A DNA stretch of 64,000 bases from Rhodeus uyekii (lineage: Eukaryota; Chordata; Actinopteri; Cypriniformes; Acheilognathidae): NCBI GenBank assembly GCA_037043235.1, contig JAWRVZ010000103.1:1961001-2025000 (forward strand), in the 5' to 3' direction. The position numbers were made by a program, and so were the translations under genes. This document shows positions 11,061 through 21,244 of the stretch, piece by piece (position 1 is the stretch's first letter; the number at the start of each line of letters is the position of its first letter). Under the pieces are notes generated by a model. The model saw nothing but the letters and a program-made list of their open reading frames with translations, was not told where the DNA came from and ran no database searches.

Positions 11061-11786
11061 TTGTAGAAGGAGTATTGACCTTCTCTATTTCTGTGGCCAA
11101 TGCTTGTTGGAAGACTTGTTTGTTCGGCTAGGGTCTGGCAAATGTTTGGTCCAAGTGGACCATAAATCTCTTATGTTCCTCCTAGATGGTAATGAGATAA
11201 ATGTAGCACAGTTGGAGACCTTTATATACGTTTTCTGCTTCTCATTATTTTCACTTGTCTCATATTAATAGGGGGATACAAACTGGAGGTTCCCAAAAAA
11301 TGTGAGAGAAAATAAACAAAATGTATCTTTAGGGCTGTCAAAATTAACATATTAATATTTTTTATATAATAATATATATTTTTTCTCTCACAGTTAATAT
11401 ATTTCATTTTAATTATTTATGAATATACTTTTTTTTTTGTGCCATAGTTTTAACATTGAGAAAAAAATTTGTATTCAATTTTGTACAACAAATTGTTCAT
11501 GTTTAGTTGCTAATCTTTTTATGCTTTATTTAGGCAGTATACAAATAAATTTAAATTATTTTCTCTTTAGATTTATAGATTTAACATTAGTTGTGGGTAG
11601 AAATATGACAAAAACACTTTTAATTATTACATTTTTTATAATGTCTGTGGGCTGTACTTATAATAAAATTATAATAATGAGTCATAATGAGTACATTTTC
11701 AAAAATGAGTTATTTTCACTCTCTCTATTAAAAAAACCTTCAAAATAACATGATTTTTTGGAAAATGAATGAGCAACACCTGTTTG

Positions 11787-12758
11787 TGCCAGAGTTCAGC
11801 CACATTTGGTCTAGTCATTTCTTGGTATTGTGGCAGAGCTCTGATGCTGCCATAATGTCTCGGGTTTTGTGTGAGCGCGGGGTTTGGAGCTCACACGAGC
11901 TGTGCGCTTTTTGTCATAGTTCTCTGTCTTGTGTGCAGCGCATAGTGTTTGACCCCGATTCTAGCCCTGTTTGTGTTGTCTTGTGTTCTGAGTGCACGAG
12001 ATGAGTGTTCGCTCGTGGGCTCTGTTTTGTGAGTGCGTGTAGTTTTGACGTCACTTTGGCTGTGTGCGATCTTGTCCTGTTCATGTTTCCACCAGCCGCA
12101 TGCTTTCATGGTGTGTGTTGTTGCGTGCAGTCTGTTTCTCACTAGCTGTGCGCTGTTCGGTTTTTGTGTGGACACGCAGCTTATGAGTCTTCTCGTTGGT
12201 CTCGTGTTCACGTCATGTTTATGTCTGAGCGCATGGCTTGTCACTTGTGTTTCTCGTCTTGTGCCATGTGCTCTTCTGTTAATTGTGTAACCCCGCCTGT
12301 CTTGTTCCCTTGTTATGGTTTGATTTGCCCCACCTGTTCCCCCTAATTCCCTCTGCCTCATGTTCCCTATTCATTCCCCTCTTGTTAATAATAATAATAA
12401 CAATAATAATTCATTACATATATAGCGCTTTATCATTGACACTCAAAGCGCTTTACATGGAAGGGGGAATCTCCTCAACCGCCACTAGAGTGCAGCATCC
12501 ACCTGGATGATGCGATGACAGCCATATTGTGCCAGAACGCCCACCACACACCAGCTTATTGTTAGCTGTCCTGTGCTGGTTCGTCGTCATGGTGGTATTT
12601 TTGATGTCTGTTTTTAGTCGAGTTCTAGTAGTCAAGTCAGTCAAATCTTGTTGTTCCCCCTCGGGGTGGTTTTTGTTGTGTTTTATTTTCTTGTTTAATA
12701 CATTTTCACATCTACTGCACTTCTGAGTCCCCACTCATCCTTCCACATACACTTGACA
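11787..12758 (+). mobile_element. Solo LTR with GTTTG target duplication, interrupted by another repeat
   Basis: The LTR begins TGCCAGAGTTC and ends ACTTGACA. GTTTG precedes (11782-11786) and follows (12759-12763) it exactly. It is related to the solo LTR at 38219-38615: TGTCAGAGTTC start, ccccgcctgtcttgttccc interior, cccccncgggg block, gagtcc near the end. A different repeat at about 12388-12570 accounts for part of its extra length. Coding-looking frames within it are fortuitous. Confidence 0.8.
12388..12570 (+). repeat. Teleost interspersed repeat nested in the LTR
   Basis: After an (aat)n tract the sequence reads tatatagcgctttatcattg, actcaaagcgctttacatgg, caaccgccac and ccacctggatgatgcgatg. 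I recognise this as a common fish repeat but cannot place it in a class with certainty. Confidence 0.55.
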
Positions 12759-12959
12759 GTTTGAAGTTGAGTCAGCAATGTAAATTTTTAATGTTTTAAA
12801 TGTTCCAAAACAAAATCTCCTGCTTTGAAAAAAACAAACATAAAATCCCCCATTTTTTGTCCTAGCTTTATGGATTTTTTTAATCAACTCTTGTTGAGCA
12901 ACATGTTGAGCAAAAAGGTGAGAAAATCGAGTTTTTGCCAAAAATCTATATTTGTAATG

Positions 12960-13190
12960 GCGTATATAGTTCAGGGAAGAAGGAGGCGGAAACTGTCGAA
13001 CATTTAATAACTTGCAATAATAAATTAAACCAAAACAAAATAAAAGTAATGGCAGCAGCCCCTCACAGGCGACTGCTGCCCATACACAAAAAAGAAACAC
13101 AACGTAGATCCAGGGTTGGTCCTCTTTCATCCTTATTCATGCTTATTATCAATTATGCCACCAGCCCCATTCACCACAATATGGAACTTA
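12960..13190 (-). mobile_element. Diverged LTR copy, same family as 41309-41602
   Basis: Shared blocks in the same order as 41309-41602: gttcaggg, ggaggcgg, taaa/aacaaaata, aaagtaatggca and cagg-ttggtcctct. The polyadenylation-like signal lies on the minus strand. Its 17205-17440 relative is closer in sequence. Confidence 0.6.
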
Positions 13191-13863
13191 AAAACAAAAC
13201 AAAAAAATTGTTGTTTGATTGACATTAATGAGATAGACAGGCTATTTATTAAGACCTAGTGTACCGAACGGATCTATTATAATGTTACACATCAGATGTT
13301 TTTCTCCAGCAGTTAACAAAACATTCACTTAAGACATAACAGATAAGGCTTGCGTGAATACTTGCCAAGATATTTTGAAATACTGTAAGTGTGTGTATAT
13401 GAGTATATCGAGATTGTCTCTCACAGTCTTAAAGGCATCTTTGTGTGCAAGCATCGGATCTGTCAGTCAGCGCGAGTAATATGTTAGCATTTAGCATGAG
13501 TTTGAAAATCACATTTTGTTGGTTCAGACTCATGCTGTTGAGAATTCGCAATGGATATTCACAATGTTAGAGTGCTGTACTTGAAGACAATACCAAACTT
13601 GTGCTGAGGGGAAGCATTTTCAATGGGGAAAGGAAAGAAAATGTTTAGATGTTTAATTGGTGTTTGGAGCATTGGGATCACTTGACAAGGGCTTAATGAA
13701 CTTATTTGACCAATAATTGACATTTTCTTTCACTGGTTTTGGCTGTAGCTCAAGATCAGCTAACACGCATTCTGACTCATTTTGCAAACAAGTCACATAT
13801 TTTCTTCAAAATCACAATACAGTGTGTGTATATTTTTCCACGCAGTATAAATTAAAAGATATA

Positions 13864-14806
13864 CAGTGGAATACGGTTATCTCGACGGCCTCGGGGGTTG
13901 CAAAAAAGCATCAAGATAACCGTTTGTCCAGATACCCAACAGCCAATATTCTATTTATTAGATGAAGCGATCGGCGTGCTATAAAAATGTACATACACTG
14001 TATATGTTTACTAACAACAAAAGGCATATGTGCACCAACTAACAGCAGAGATTTACCAGTATACAATAAAAAACACCTTCGATTCTCCATACAAACCTTT
14101 ATATTCTCCAACATTGCAAACACATTGATCGCTCACAGCATAAACAGTCATAACACATTCGTGAGGTCATCACGCTGTACTTGATTGCATACTTCCTTGC
14201 ATTCTGCCTGTCTAATGTGCTTTCTCAACAAATTCGGCTTCGTCCCGTCTTTTAATAACAGTGTTCCCGCAGCGGCACTGAGCAGACCGCACGTCAGAAC
14301 AAAAGCAGGATGTGTTTGTGTGTTTGTGTGTGTTCGTTCATCTAAGCCTCATACTCATTTTTCGTTACCGCTCGTTACTGACCAATGTCAAAATATTTGA
14401 GAAAACCAATCAAATCAGAGAAGGCGGGCTTTATGTGCACACAGAAGCGGATGAGGCTTTGGGATGGGGGTGGACCCATGGCAGCTCTGGTAAGAACGTG
14501 AATGTGCTTTCACTTCAGAGAGTCCCGCACTCGCTGTGAGTAAAGCGTCACTGACAGAGCAACCAGGACCACGATCCACGTGCAACGCAAACTCAGCGCA
14601 TGCGCAGTGAACTACGCTCATGACTCACGAGATAACCATGTGAAGTGGTGAATTTGTCCGAGATATTTGCTCAAGATATTAGTGTTCGGGGACATTAAGA
14701 AATCGACATTAAAGAATCGAAAATACTAAGACAAATAGGGAGTTTGGCGGTTCCACTTTTAAAACGTCGACATAATAGGATTGGCAAGTTAACCGTGACT
14801 CCACTG
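13864..14806 (-). mobile_element. Longest 'cagtggaaccc' MITE in the window, TA target
   Basis: TA flanks a segment starting cagtggaatacggttatc and ending aaccgtgactccactg, an imperfect terminal inverted repeat. It is inverted relative to the 36099-36643 copy: the cctcgggggttgcaaaaaa block is at its left end, the tggcggttccac block at its right. It has no transposase. Parts of its interior also occur inside the hAT at 18680-19867. Confidence 0.8.
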
Positions 14807-14808
14807 TA

Positions 14809-15690
14809 TATATCTTCCTTTATAGTTTAGGCTATCATATTTTGTGTTCTTGGTAATCAAAAGTTTGAAAACTGTTCTCAGAAGAAACATCTGAGATTGA
14901 ATTTCTACTCACTTGAAACTTAACAAATAACTACTTTAAGTTTACTGAGCAAAGAAACGTTCCTCTGGAGTAGAGGGTTGTATTTGAACTCATCGTGGTT
15001 GAATCTAACAAGCCTAATGGATCAGAAGAGTTGCTTGAATTGAGGAGCAAAGTCTTCTCTTTGCATTACACCACATTCAAGCTATAGTGTAGATGCAAGT
15101 GTGAATGAACCTCAGTGATCATGTTGATTTTCCAGTGCTCGGACAGCATGCACGGCTGGAGGCAATGCTGATACGTTTCTTATTCATAGTTTGTAGCACA
15201 CTCTTCTACCTTCCCCAAACTTACACGGGCCCACTCCCTTATAAAATCTGTGGTGTGAAGCAAGTGATAAAGTGTAAATGGAACGTATGTACCATTAAGA
15301 CACATTAAATGATTTCATAGATTGGAGTGGAGAACGGACGCATGGACTCATTCAAATCAGTGTGATGGTGTAAATGTGAGAAAACGTGTGTGCTGCTCAG
15401 TATACTTAAGAGGAAAGCAGCTCCATTTATTATTATTTTGCCTCAGATTACCTAGAAATCTGAAGATGAGTGCTGAATTGTTCCTATAATATATAGTTGT
15501 ATGTAAGTTATTATATTCTAAACTGAAGTATAAAATGAAAACTTTACAGCCATTTATTTAATGAATTTGAGGGTCATAGTAAATATCATTTTCAGGAACT
15601 TCACACTTAACCACTTTAATTTTCCAAGTGTATAATACTATAATTAATCATTTGAGAATATTTTACCGTATGCTCGGATATAACTGGGTT
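14809..15690. other. No gene recognised
   Basis: AT-rich sequence with no exon structure or element ends that I can support. Confidence 0.4.
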
Positions 15691-16245
15691 CATATTAGCC
15701 AAGACGCCCTTGTAATGCCCTCACACGTTCCCTCTGCCTGAAAATATACAGTTGCCTTTGGCAGACGTTCTGCCAAACTAAATGTGTGGTTACTGCGCTT
15801 TCCTGAGCACAGCTGCTCCCCATTTCATTAGTGTACTGAGGCAAGTCTTTTTCCTCTTTGATTAAAACTAAGAGCATGTTGGCCGTGGTGTTTAGTGCGC
15901 TCCGTGCATCCCAAAACAAATCGCAGACTGCAGGAACCAGTGGAGCACAGAATTGGCCTCCTCTCCTCCTCCTCTTGTTTCAGAGGCCCACAAACCCCAC
16001 CCTCCTTATCTGCCTCATGTCTCCTTAGGCTGCCTCGGATTGGGAATTTGTTCAGGGTTATTTTTACCATTAGAGGCTCCATTACAAACATGAAAAGGTC
16101 AAAAAGCACATGTGCACATGTAATTTGGGCCCTGACCATTGTTAGCACGGCGGAGAAGAGAGAGCCGCCAGCAGCCTCCCTCGTTTGTCCGGGGAGTGTG
16201 AGCTTTTAATTATTTAACCTGAACCTATTTGATCGATGCTGAAGA
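15690..16245. other. Single-copy-looking block, candidate regulatory or conserved non-coding DNA
   Basis: Composition rises sharply in GC over an AT-rich background, with no match elsewhere in the window and no sustained coding frame (the longest frames run antiparallel over each other). Such islands near developmental genes such as teneurins are often conserved enhancers, but that is inference. Confidence 0.25.
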
Positions 16246-17204
16246 ACCGCACTCCTGTACCTCCTGTGGCACAATACCAGCGTCCCGGTTCCGTGCTTAA
16301 ATATTTATGAGGAAAGAGTGTAAGGAGTTAGGAGGATGGTTGAAAGGGTGGAAATTGAAAGAGGATTCCGCAAGGATTTCTTTTTTTTTTCTCTCTCTCT
16401 CTCTCTCTGACTCTAATGAATTTTTGATTATCAGAAATATGTAGACATTTCCATGGAAATGAAGTGGACGAAAACGACCCATGATTGTTTTAAGATCAAT
16501 GAAATGCTGGGTATAAAATACCGAAATTCTAGAGACTGTTAGGTAATTGTCATGAATAGCTTTTATTGGATTTTATGCTCACATGCTCTTAATCCACATC
16601 TCTCATTACTCTATAATCACTTATCATGCCCTTTTATATGGCGCTCCGTTTTGCCCTTTAGAAGCTCAGGATTCTCTGCCATTCTCATATAAAGCTCTAT
16701 CTAAATAATTGATCCTGATTCCATTCATCAATGTCTTGTCTCAGGGTTGCGTCAATATTAAAGGTCTCTCTGCTAATCCTCCTCTTATTTTTGTGCTTCC
16801 AAATGGTTTTTGGACCTGTGTGAAGCTCTTGTTTACATTTCCACAAAGAAGGGAGTGATGCCTTCTCATTTGCCAACCGTTGAATTTGACTGTACATATT
16901 AATTATACACTATATGGTCAAAAGAATGTGTATATCTAGACATCACACTTATATTTAGCGTTGAGCATTTAATATCTTTTCATTCCATTCCATCAGTCTT
17001 GCTATTGTTACCTGAAACTATTAAAAATAATTTTCTTAAAATTAAATAGTTAAAACATAAAATGCTTAAAGAAATCCTTTTTTGTTTGATCTTTTGACAT
17101 GGTACGCACTCTTGTACCTCCTGTGGCATAATACCAGCGTACTAGTTCCGTGCTTTTATGTGTTTTTATAGCCATTGTACTATAATAACACTATAAAACT
17201 GTTC
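16246..17204. other. No gene; contains a short duplicated segment
   Basis: About 50 bp at 16249-16300 (ctgtacctcctgtggca, ataccagcgt, gttccgtgctt) recur at 17108-17158 with a few mismatches. A (tc)n tract lies at 16389-16408. Confidence 0.6.
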
Positions 17205-17440
17205 ATTGTTAGGGGAAGAAAGAGGCCAGAACCTGCAAACATGTAATACGCTTTAATAATAAAATAAACAAACACAAAATACAAGTAATGGCAGCAGTCC
17301 CTCACAGACGACTGCAGTCCAAACACACTAAGAGAACACAATGTATATCCAGGCTTGGTCCTCTATCATCTTTCACTGGCACTTTTCCTTTTTATGCTTC
17401 TACTCTTCTGTGAGATTCTCATGGCCCTCAGGCCTGCCCT
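17205..17440 (-). mobile_element. Diverged LTR copy, same family as 12960-13190 and 41309-41602
   Basis: It contains aaagaggccagaacctgcaa, acaagtaatggcagcagtcc and ccaggcttggtcctct, in the same order as the other copies. The boundaries are not crisp. Confidence 0.6.
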
Positions 17441-18671
17441 GCTCTCCTCAAACAACCTGTACGTTTCAGATCTCAAAACGTTCTCATTTGAACAAAAACA
17501 CCTTTTATTGAATCAATAAAAGTTGTTCTGAGGATCTGGATGTTATTAAGGAGATAAGTTCCATCCCACGAGGAGCTGGTAGAGGTTTTGCGCTGCTGCT
17601 AGGTTTTATTTCTTCTGACAAGCAGAGAGGCAGGACATTCATCCAAATAGCAAAAAGAAAGAAGAGAAAAACTATATGAGCACTTCCTGCCCTTGCGATT
17701 TGGAGATGCCTTCTATCGGTGGATAGTGCTGCAATACTTTGCACTGTTCCTCAAGATCTGTATGATCGGTTAGATCAAGCACCTTTTCCCTGGATTTGGA
17801 AATACGCTCCACAATTACTTCCACCCAGGGAGGTACTGGTGCCGCAATTATCCAGCTCCAAGAATTTGGATGTTGCTTACACAGAGGTTGAGATGAAGGT
17901 GGGAGCTTTTTTCAAATTTGAGAAAAATAGCCCCAGAAATTCCAACTTCTCACTCAGTGCCATTCAAAAGAAGAGCTGATGTCAATGGCGTCATGTCCTC
18001 GATGGCAGTCCCCACTGAAGGGAAGTGCTTTATGTTAAACTCCCTGAAAAAGGGGGCATAGATAGGTTTAAGAACAGACACAAACACTTGTTTCGTTTCC
18101 CTCACGCTCTGTATTATGAATGGGGAACAGAACCATACAATGTATATCAACTTACATATAACAGCATTTCATTCCATACATACACTGAAAAATCACATAA
18201 AGAGATGACTCTCACTTTGGATAACATAACAAAGTGAATACACATAACACATAATACACATAACGACAAGAAACCTTGCATCTGTATGTGACAGACAGAA
18301 AAGACAGAATAAATCATATTATAGTCTGTATGCACTGGCAAACTCAAAAGTACTCAAAGTGTCTATTTGCCACATTCATTTACTGAGGCATAACACACTG
18401 CTCACGTGACCCGTAAACATTCACTCAGATACGATATAACCATATATCTTATAACAGCAAAGTCAAGGAATAACAATATAACATCAAACACATCTTAACA
18501 TCATAATAACACTATATTTACATCATTTGAATCACTGGATAACCATTAACTTTGTATATTAAACTATTCAGTGTATGAGACACTAAACGGTAGCATAGCA
18601 ACCGTAGCATAGCAACGGACGCTATTCACGTTCGTCTTATGAGTCAATCTCGTCCTTATCTTTAAATTGCA
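17441..18671. other. Unclassified repeat-like sequence; carries one copy of a 90-bp duplicated segment and two X-box-like motifs
   Basis: Segment 18046-18134 (ctgaaaaagggggcata, aagaacagacacaaacactt, tgtttcgtttccctcacgct) is repeated at 19941-20023 on the same strand. The motif gtagcatagcaac occurs twice, at 18590-18602 and 18604-18616, and resembles the RFX X-box consensus. No gene is visible. Confidence 0.45.
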
Positions 18672-18679
18672 GCTATAAC

Positions 18680-19867
18680 CAGTGTTGCCAACTTAGCGAC
18701 TTTGTCGCTATATTTAGCGACTTTTCAGACCCCTCTAGCGACAAATTTTCAAAAAAGCGACTAGCGACAAATCTAGCGACTTTATCTGGAGCTATTGGCG
18801 ACTTTTGGCGACTTTCTGAAGTGAAAGCACATATCGTTCTTACTCTTCTCAAGGAACAGCGAGTGCAGCCGTGGGCCGCATCCCCATCCCAAAGCACCCA
18901 CAGGCGGCCCAAACCTCGCGCAGCAGCCGCTCCCAGATGCAGGGAGAGCAGGAGATCTTCCCTCCTCCACGTCCAGACTGCAAATGAATCGCGCATGTGC
19001 GGGAAGCCGCTGCTGGCTGATCCCGCCAATGGCAGCACGGGATGCAAAATGTTCTTTGTCTAAACATAATTAAACCCTAACTGGAAACACTTTATTTTAC
19101 GGTCCAATTCTCACTATTAACTAGTAGGTTTTTATTTTTGCATGCAAATTAGGATATTGGCCATTTACTAGGCTAATTATAAATGTAAAATATTAATGCC
19201 TTATTCTCCATGATCATATTGTACATCCCTTAATCATACATATATGAACTATATTATAACAATATAGCTTGAAAACCATGTCAGTGGGCAGTGGATTATT
19301 TGTCTTTCTTCTTATCCCCAGATCTCTCTTTTTCTCTTTGTTTTTATTTTGCCCTGTCTCTTCACCTAAAGTTGAGCTTTGACTGATTTTTTCATCATTG
19401 AAGAAAGTAAAAATATTAACTAATTAACTGATATTTATATGTTTTATTCATCCTTTTCGTAGACATGTTAATTTATTAAAAGCTACCAGGAAAGCTAGGT
19501 TACTTAGCTTATTAAATTAATTCACAATATGCACACATTTATTACTAATCTTATGCCTGATACAGGCTGAAAAAAGCTGAGCTTTTTTAATTTACTGAAG
19601 GCTACAAATGGAATTATATTAATTTACAATAATTTGATAAAAATGGCTTTGTTATAGTTATTGTTCGTTAATTAGGCTACATTATGAATAACATTAGATC
19701 CTCATCCGCTTCTGCGTGCACATAAGCCCGCCTTCTAAGTATGCAGTCTAGTACAGCGTGATGACGTCACGAATATGCTAATTTTACGTATGACGTCATC
19801 TAGCGACTTTTAGCGACTTTTTGGCCAGGCTTTAGCGACTTTCCTTTGAAAATAGTTGGCAACAGTG
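18680..19867. mobile_element. Non-autonomous hAT-type transposon with exact 8-bp target duplication
   Basis: The element begins cagtgttgccaac and ends gttggcaacagtg (one mismatch in the terminal inverted repeat). GCTATAAC lies immediately on both sides (18672-18679 and 19868-19875). Eight-base target duplications are diagnostic of hAT elements. Multiple tagcgact motifs cluster next to both ends, as expected for subterminal transposase-binding repeats. There is no transposase gene; the short open frames around 18673-19067 overlap on both strands and lack hAT motifs. Confidence 0.9.
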
Positions 19868-19875
19868 GCTATAAC

Positions 19876-20220
19876 AATTATATAAACATCGTATACTCGC
19901 ACTTACATGAACATTACTATTAAAATGCTTGGGGGCTCACCTGAAAAAGGGGGCATACATAGTTTTAAGAACAGACACAAACACTTGTTTCGTTTCCCTC
20001 ACGCTCTGTATTATGAATGGGGGAGGGGAACCTGTGTGCCTGCTAATAAATCTCCATGCTCACCCACCCCCTACTGGAGTATTTCGGTACTGCATCATGA
20101 ACAGATTACATATAGTTACATACAGTTATACCTGTTACATTTACACCTCATTATACGGTGCCTGTTTCCCTTCAACCAATCCTGCCACCTCACCGTGCTT
20201 CAAGGCACCATGGTCAAGTG
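19876..20220. other. Short stretch with second copy of the 90-bp duplicated segment
   Basis: 19941-20023 repeats 18046-18134. The rest is unclassified and may already belong to the DIRS remnant downstream. Confidence 0.4.
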
Positions 20221-20802
20221 AGCGCTCACCTCAGTGTCTGTCCAGAAATGTAGCAGCACCGGGATGTTCGCCCCCTCTGACGAGGCCCCTTGAGCTTCCA
20301 ATCCAGTTGTTCCCTGCCGGTGCGCCGCTTCAGGACACTGAGCTGGTTGCTCAGGAAACACCAGAGGCTGGTCTCGAGAGACTAGATTCCTTAGTAGAAT
20401 GTCTGGTAATGTGAATACTTCTGACGAATATGCTCATTGGGTCCTGCTCGCAATCAAGAGGGCTTCATTTTGGTCTTCCCCACCCAGATTTATTGGGTTC
20501 TACCCTAAGTGCTGGCCATGAGCAGGCTCTGGTTATGGATCAGGAAATAAAAGCTCTGCTGGGGTAAGGGGACATAAAATATGCATCCCTTCTTGACAGA
20601 GAATCAGGCTTCTACAGCTGTTACTTCATCATTCGATAAAATTATGTAGTTGCATCCCTTGTTGGACCTGTTGTCTTTTCACTCGATTGGTTCGATTTCA
20701 CATGTGCTTCAGACACATTCACGCAGAGTGTTCCCACAGCGTTTCGATGCAACGTCTTATTCCCTATTCAGGGAACCAGGGTTAATGCATAACTGAGACG
20801 TT
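20221..20802 (+). pseudogene. Degenerate DIRS remnant: gag-RT linker, RT start, right terminal repeat
   Basis: The frame encoding QALVMDQEIKALL, then ESGFYSCYFII, aligns with the start of the RT ORF in the intact copy (23000-23130). It is followed directly by terminal-repeat sequence with cagggaaccagggtt and aactgagacgtt. Stops and a large deletion show it is dead. It ends with GTT at 20800-20802, as do the better-preserved copies. Confidence 0.75.
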
Positions 20803-20991
20803 ATTGCAGTTTATGCATCAGTAAATTACATTCTTACATACATTCTTTCTCTTAGTAGCAAACAATTAAATTTGTATTTAAATTACATACAGAAAGTGAT
20901 CAAAGAATGCTCCCTTTATTATTGCCGGAGCTGTCAATCACACAGTATGAGTTTATCAGTTACTGAGCTCTGGTCTCAGGTCAAAACTTCG

Positions 20992-21182
20992 GTTCCCTTT
21001 CAGGGAACTCGAGCTGCGTCAAAGCGCTAGGGGAAATAGCCTTGCGTCAGTCACGTGAGGATCTGTGCAACCAATGAGAAACGAACGCGTGTGAATGCGT
21101 CACTGCCGGCGATTGCCGGTGACGTCATGAGGAAGAGCATAAAGGCGCGTCTGAAACCCGGACGCGTCAGCTCTGAATGCCT
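20992..21182 (+). repeat. Left inverted terminal repeat of the DIRS element
   Basis: It matches the reverse complement of 30861-31079 from gctgcgtcaaagcgctagg inward to about gaatgcc. The outermost ~35 bases differ between the two repeats, as in other DIRS elements, and are instead represented in the internal complementary region. Confidence 0.85.
21051..21146 (+). promoter_or_regulatory. Predicted promoter cluster in the DIRS terminal repeat
   Basis: Within 100 bp lie a palindromic TCACGTGA E-box (21051-21058), a CCAAT box (21071-21075), a palindromic TGACGTCA cAMP-response element (21120-21127) and a TATA-like gcataaagg (21138-21146). The gag-like ORF starts about 100 bp downstream. The right terminal repeat carries the same cluster in opposite orientation. 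Function is inferred from motifs only. Confidence 0.45.
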
Positions 21183-21244
21183 TCAGCGTGCTGTGTCTGT
21201 GTGAGAGTGGTTTTTGAGATTGAGATAGCTTAAAAATCAGGAGA

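Noticed and set aside
11891..12361. 156-codon minus-strand frame in the LTR
   Set aside because: It is antisense to a solo LTR with a defined target duplication and has no domain.
12735..13130. 131-codon minus-strand frame
   Set aside because: It spans the end of a solo LTR copy and a diverged LTR, with no motif.
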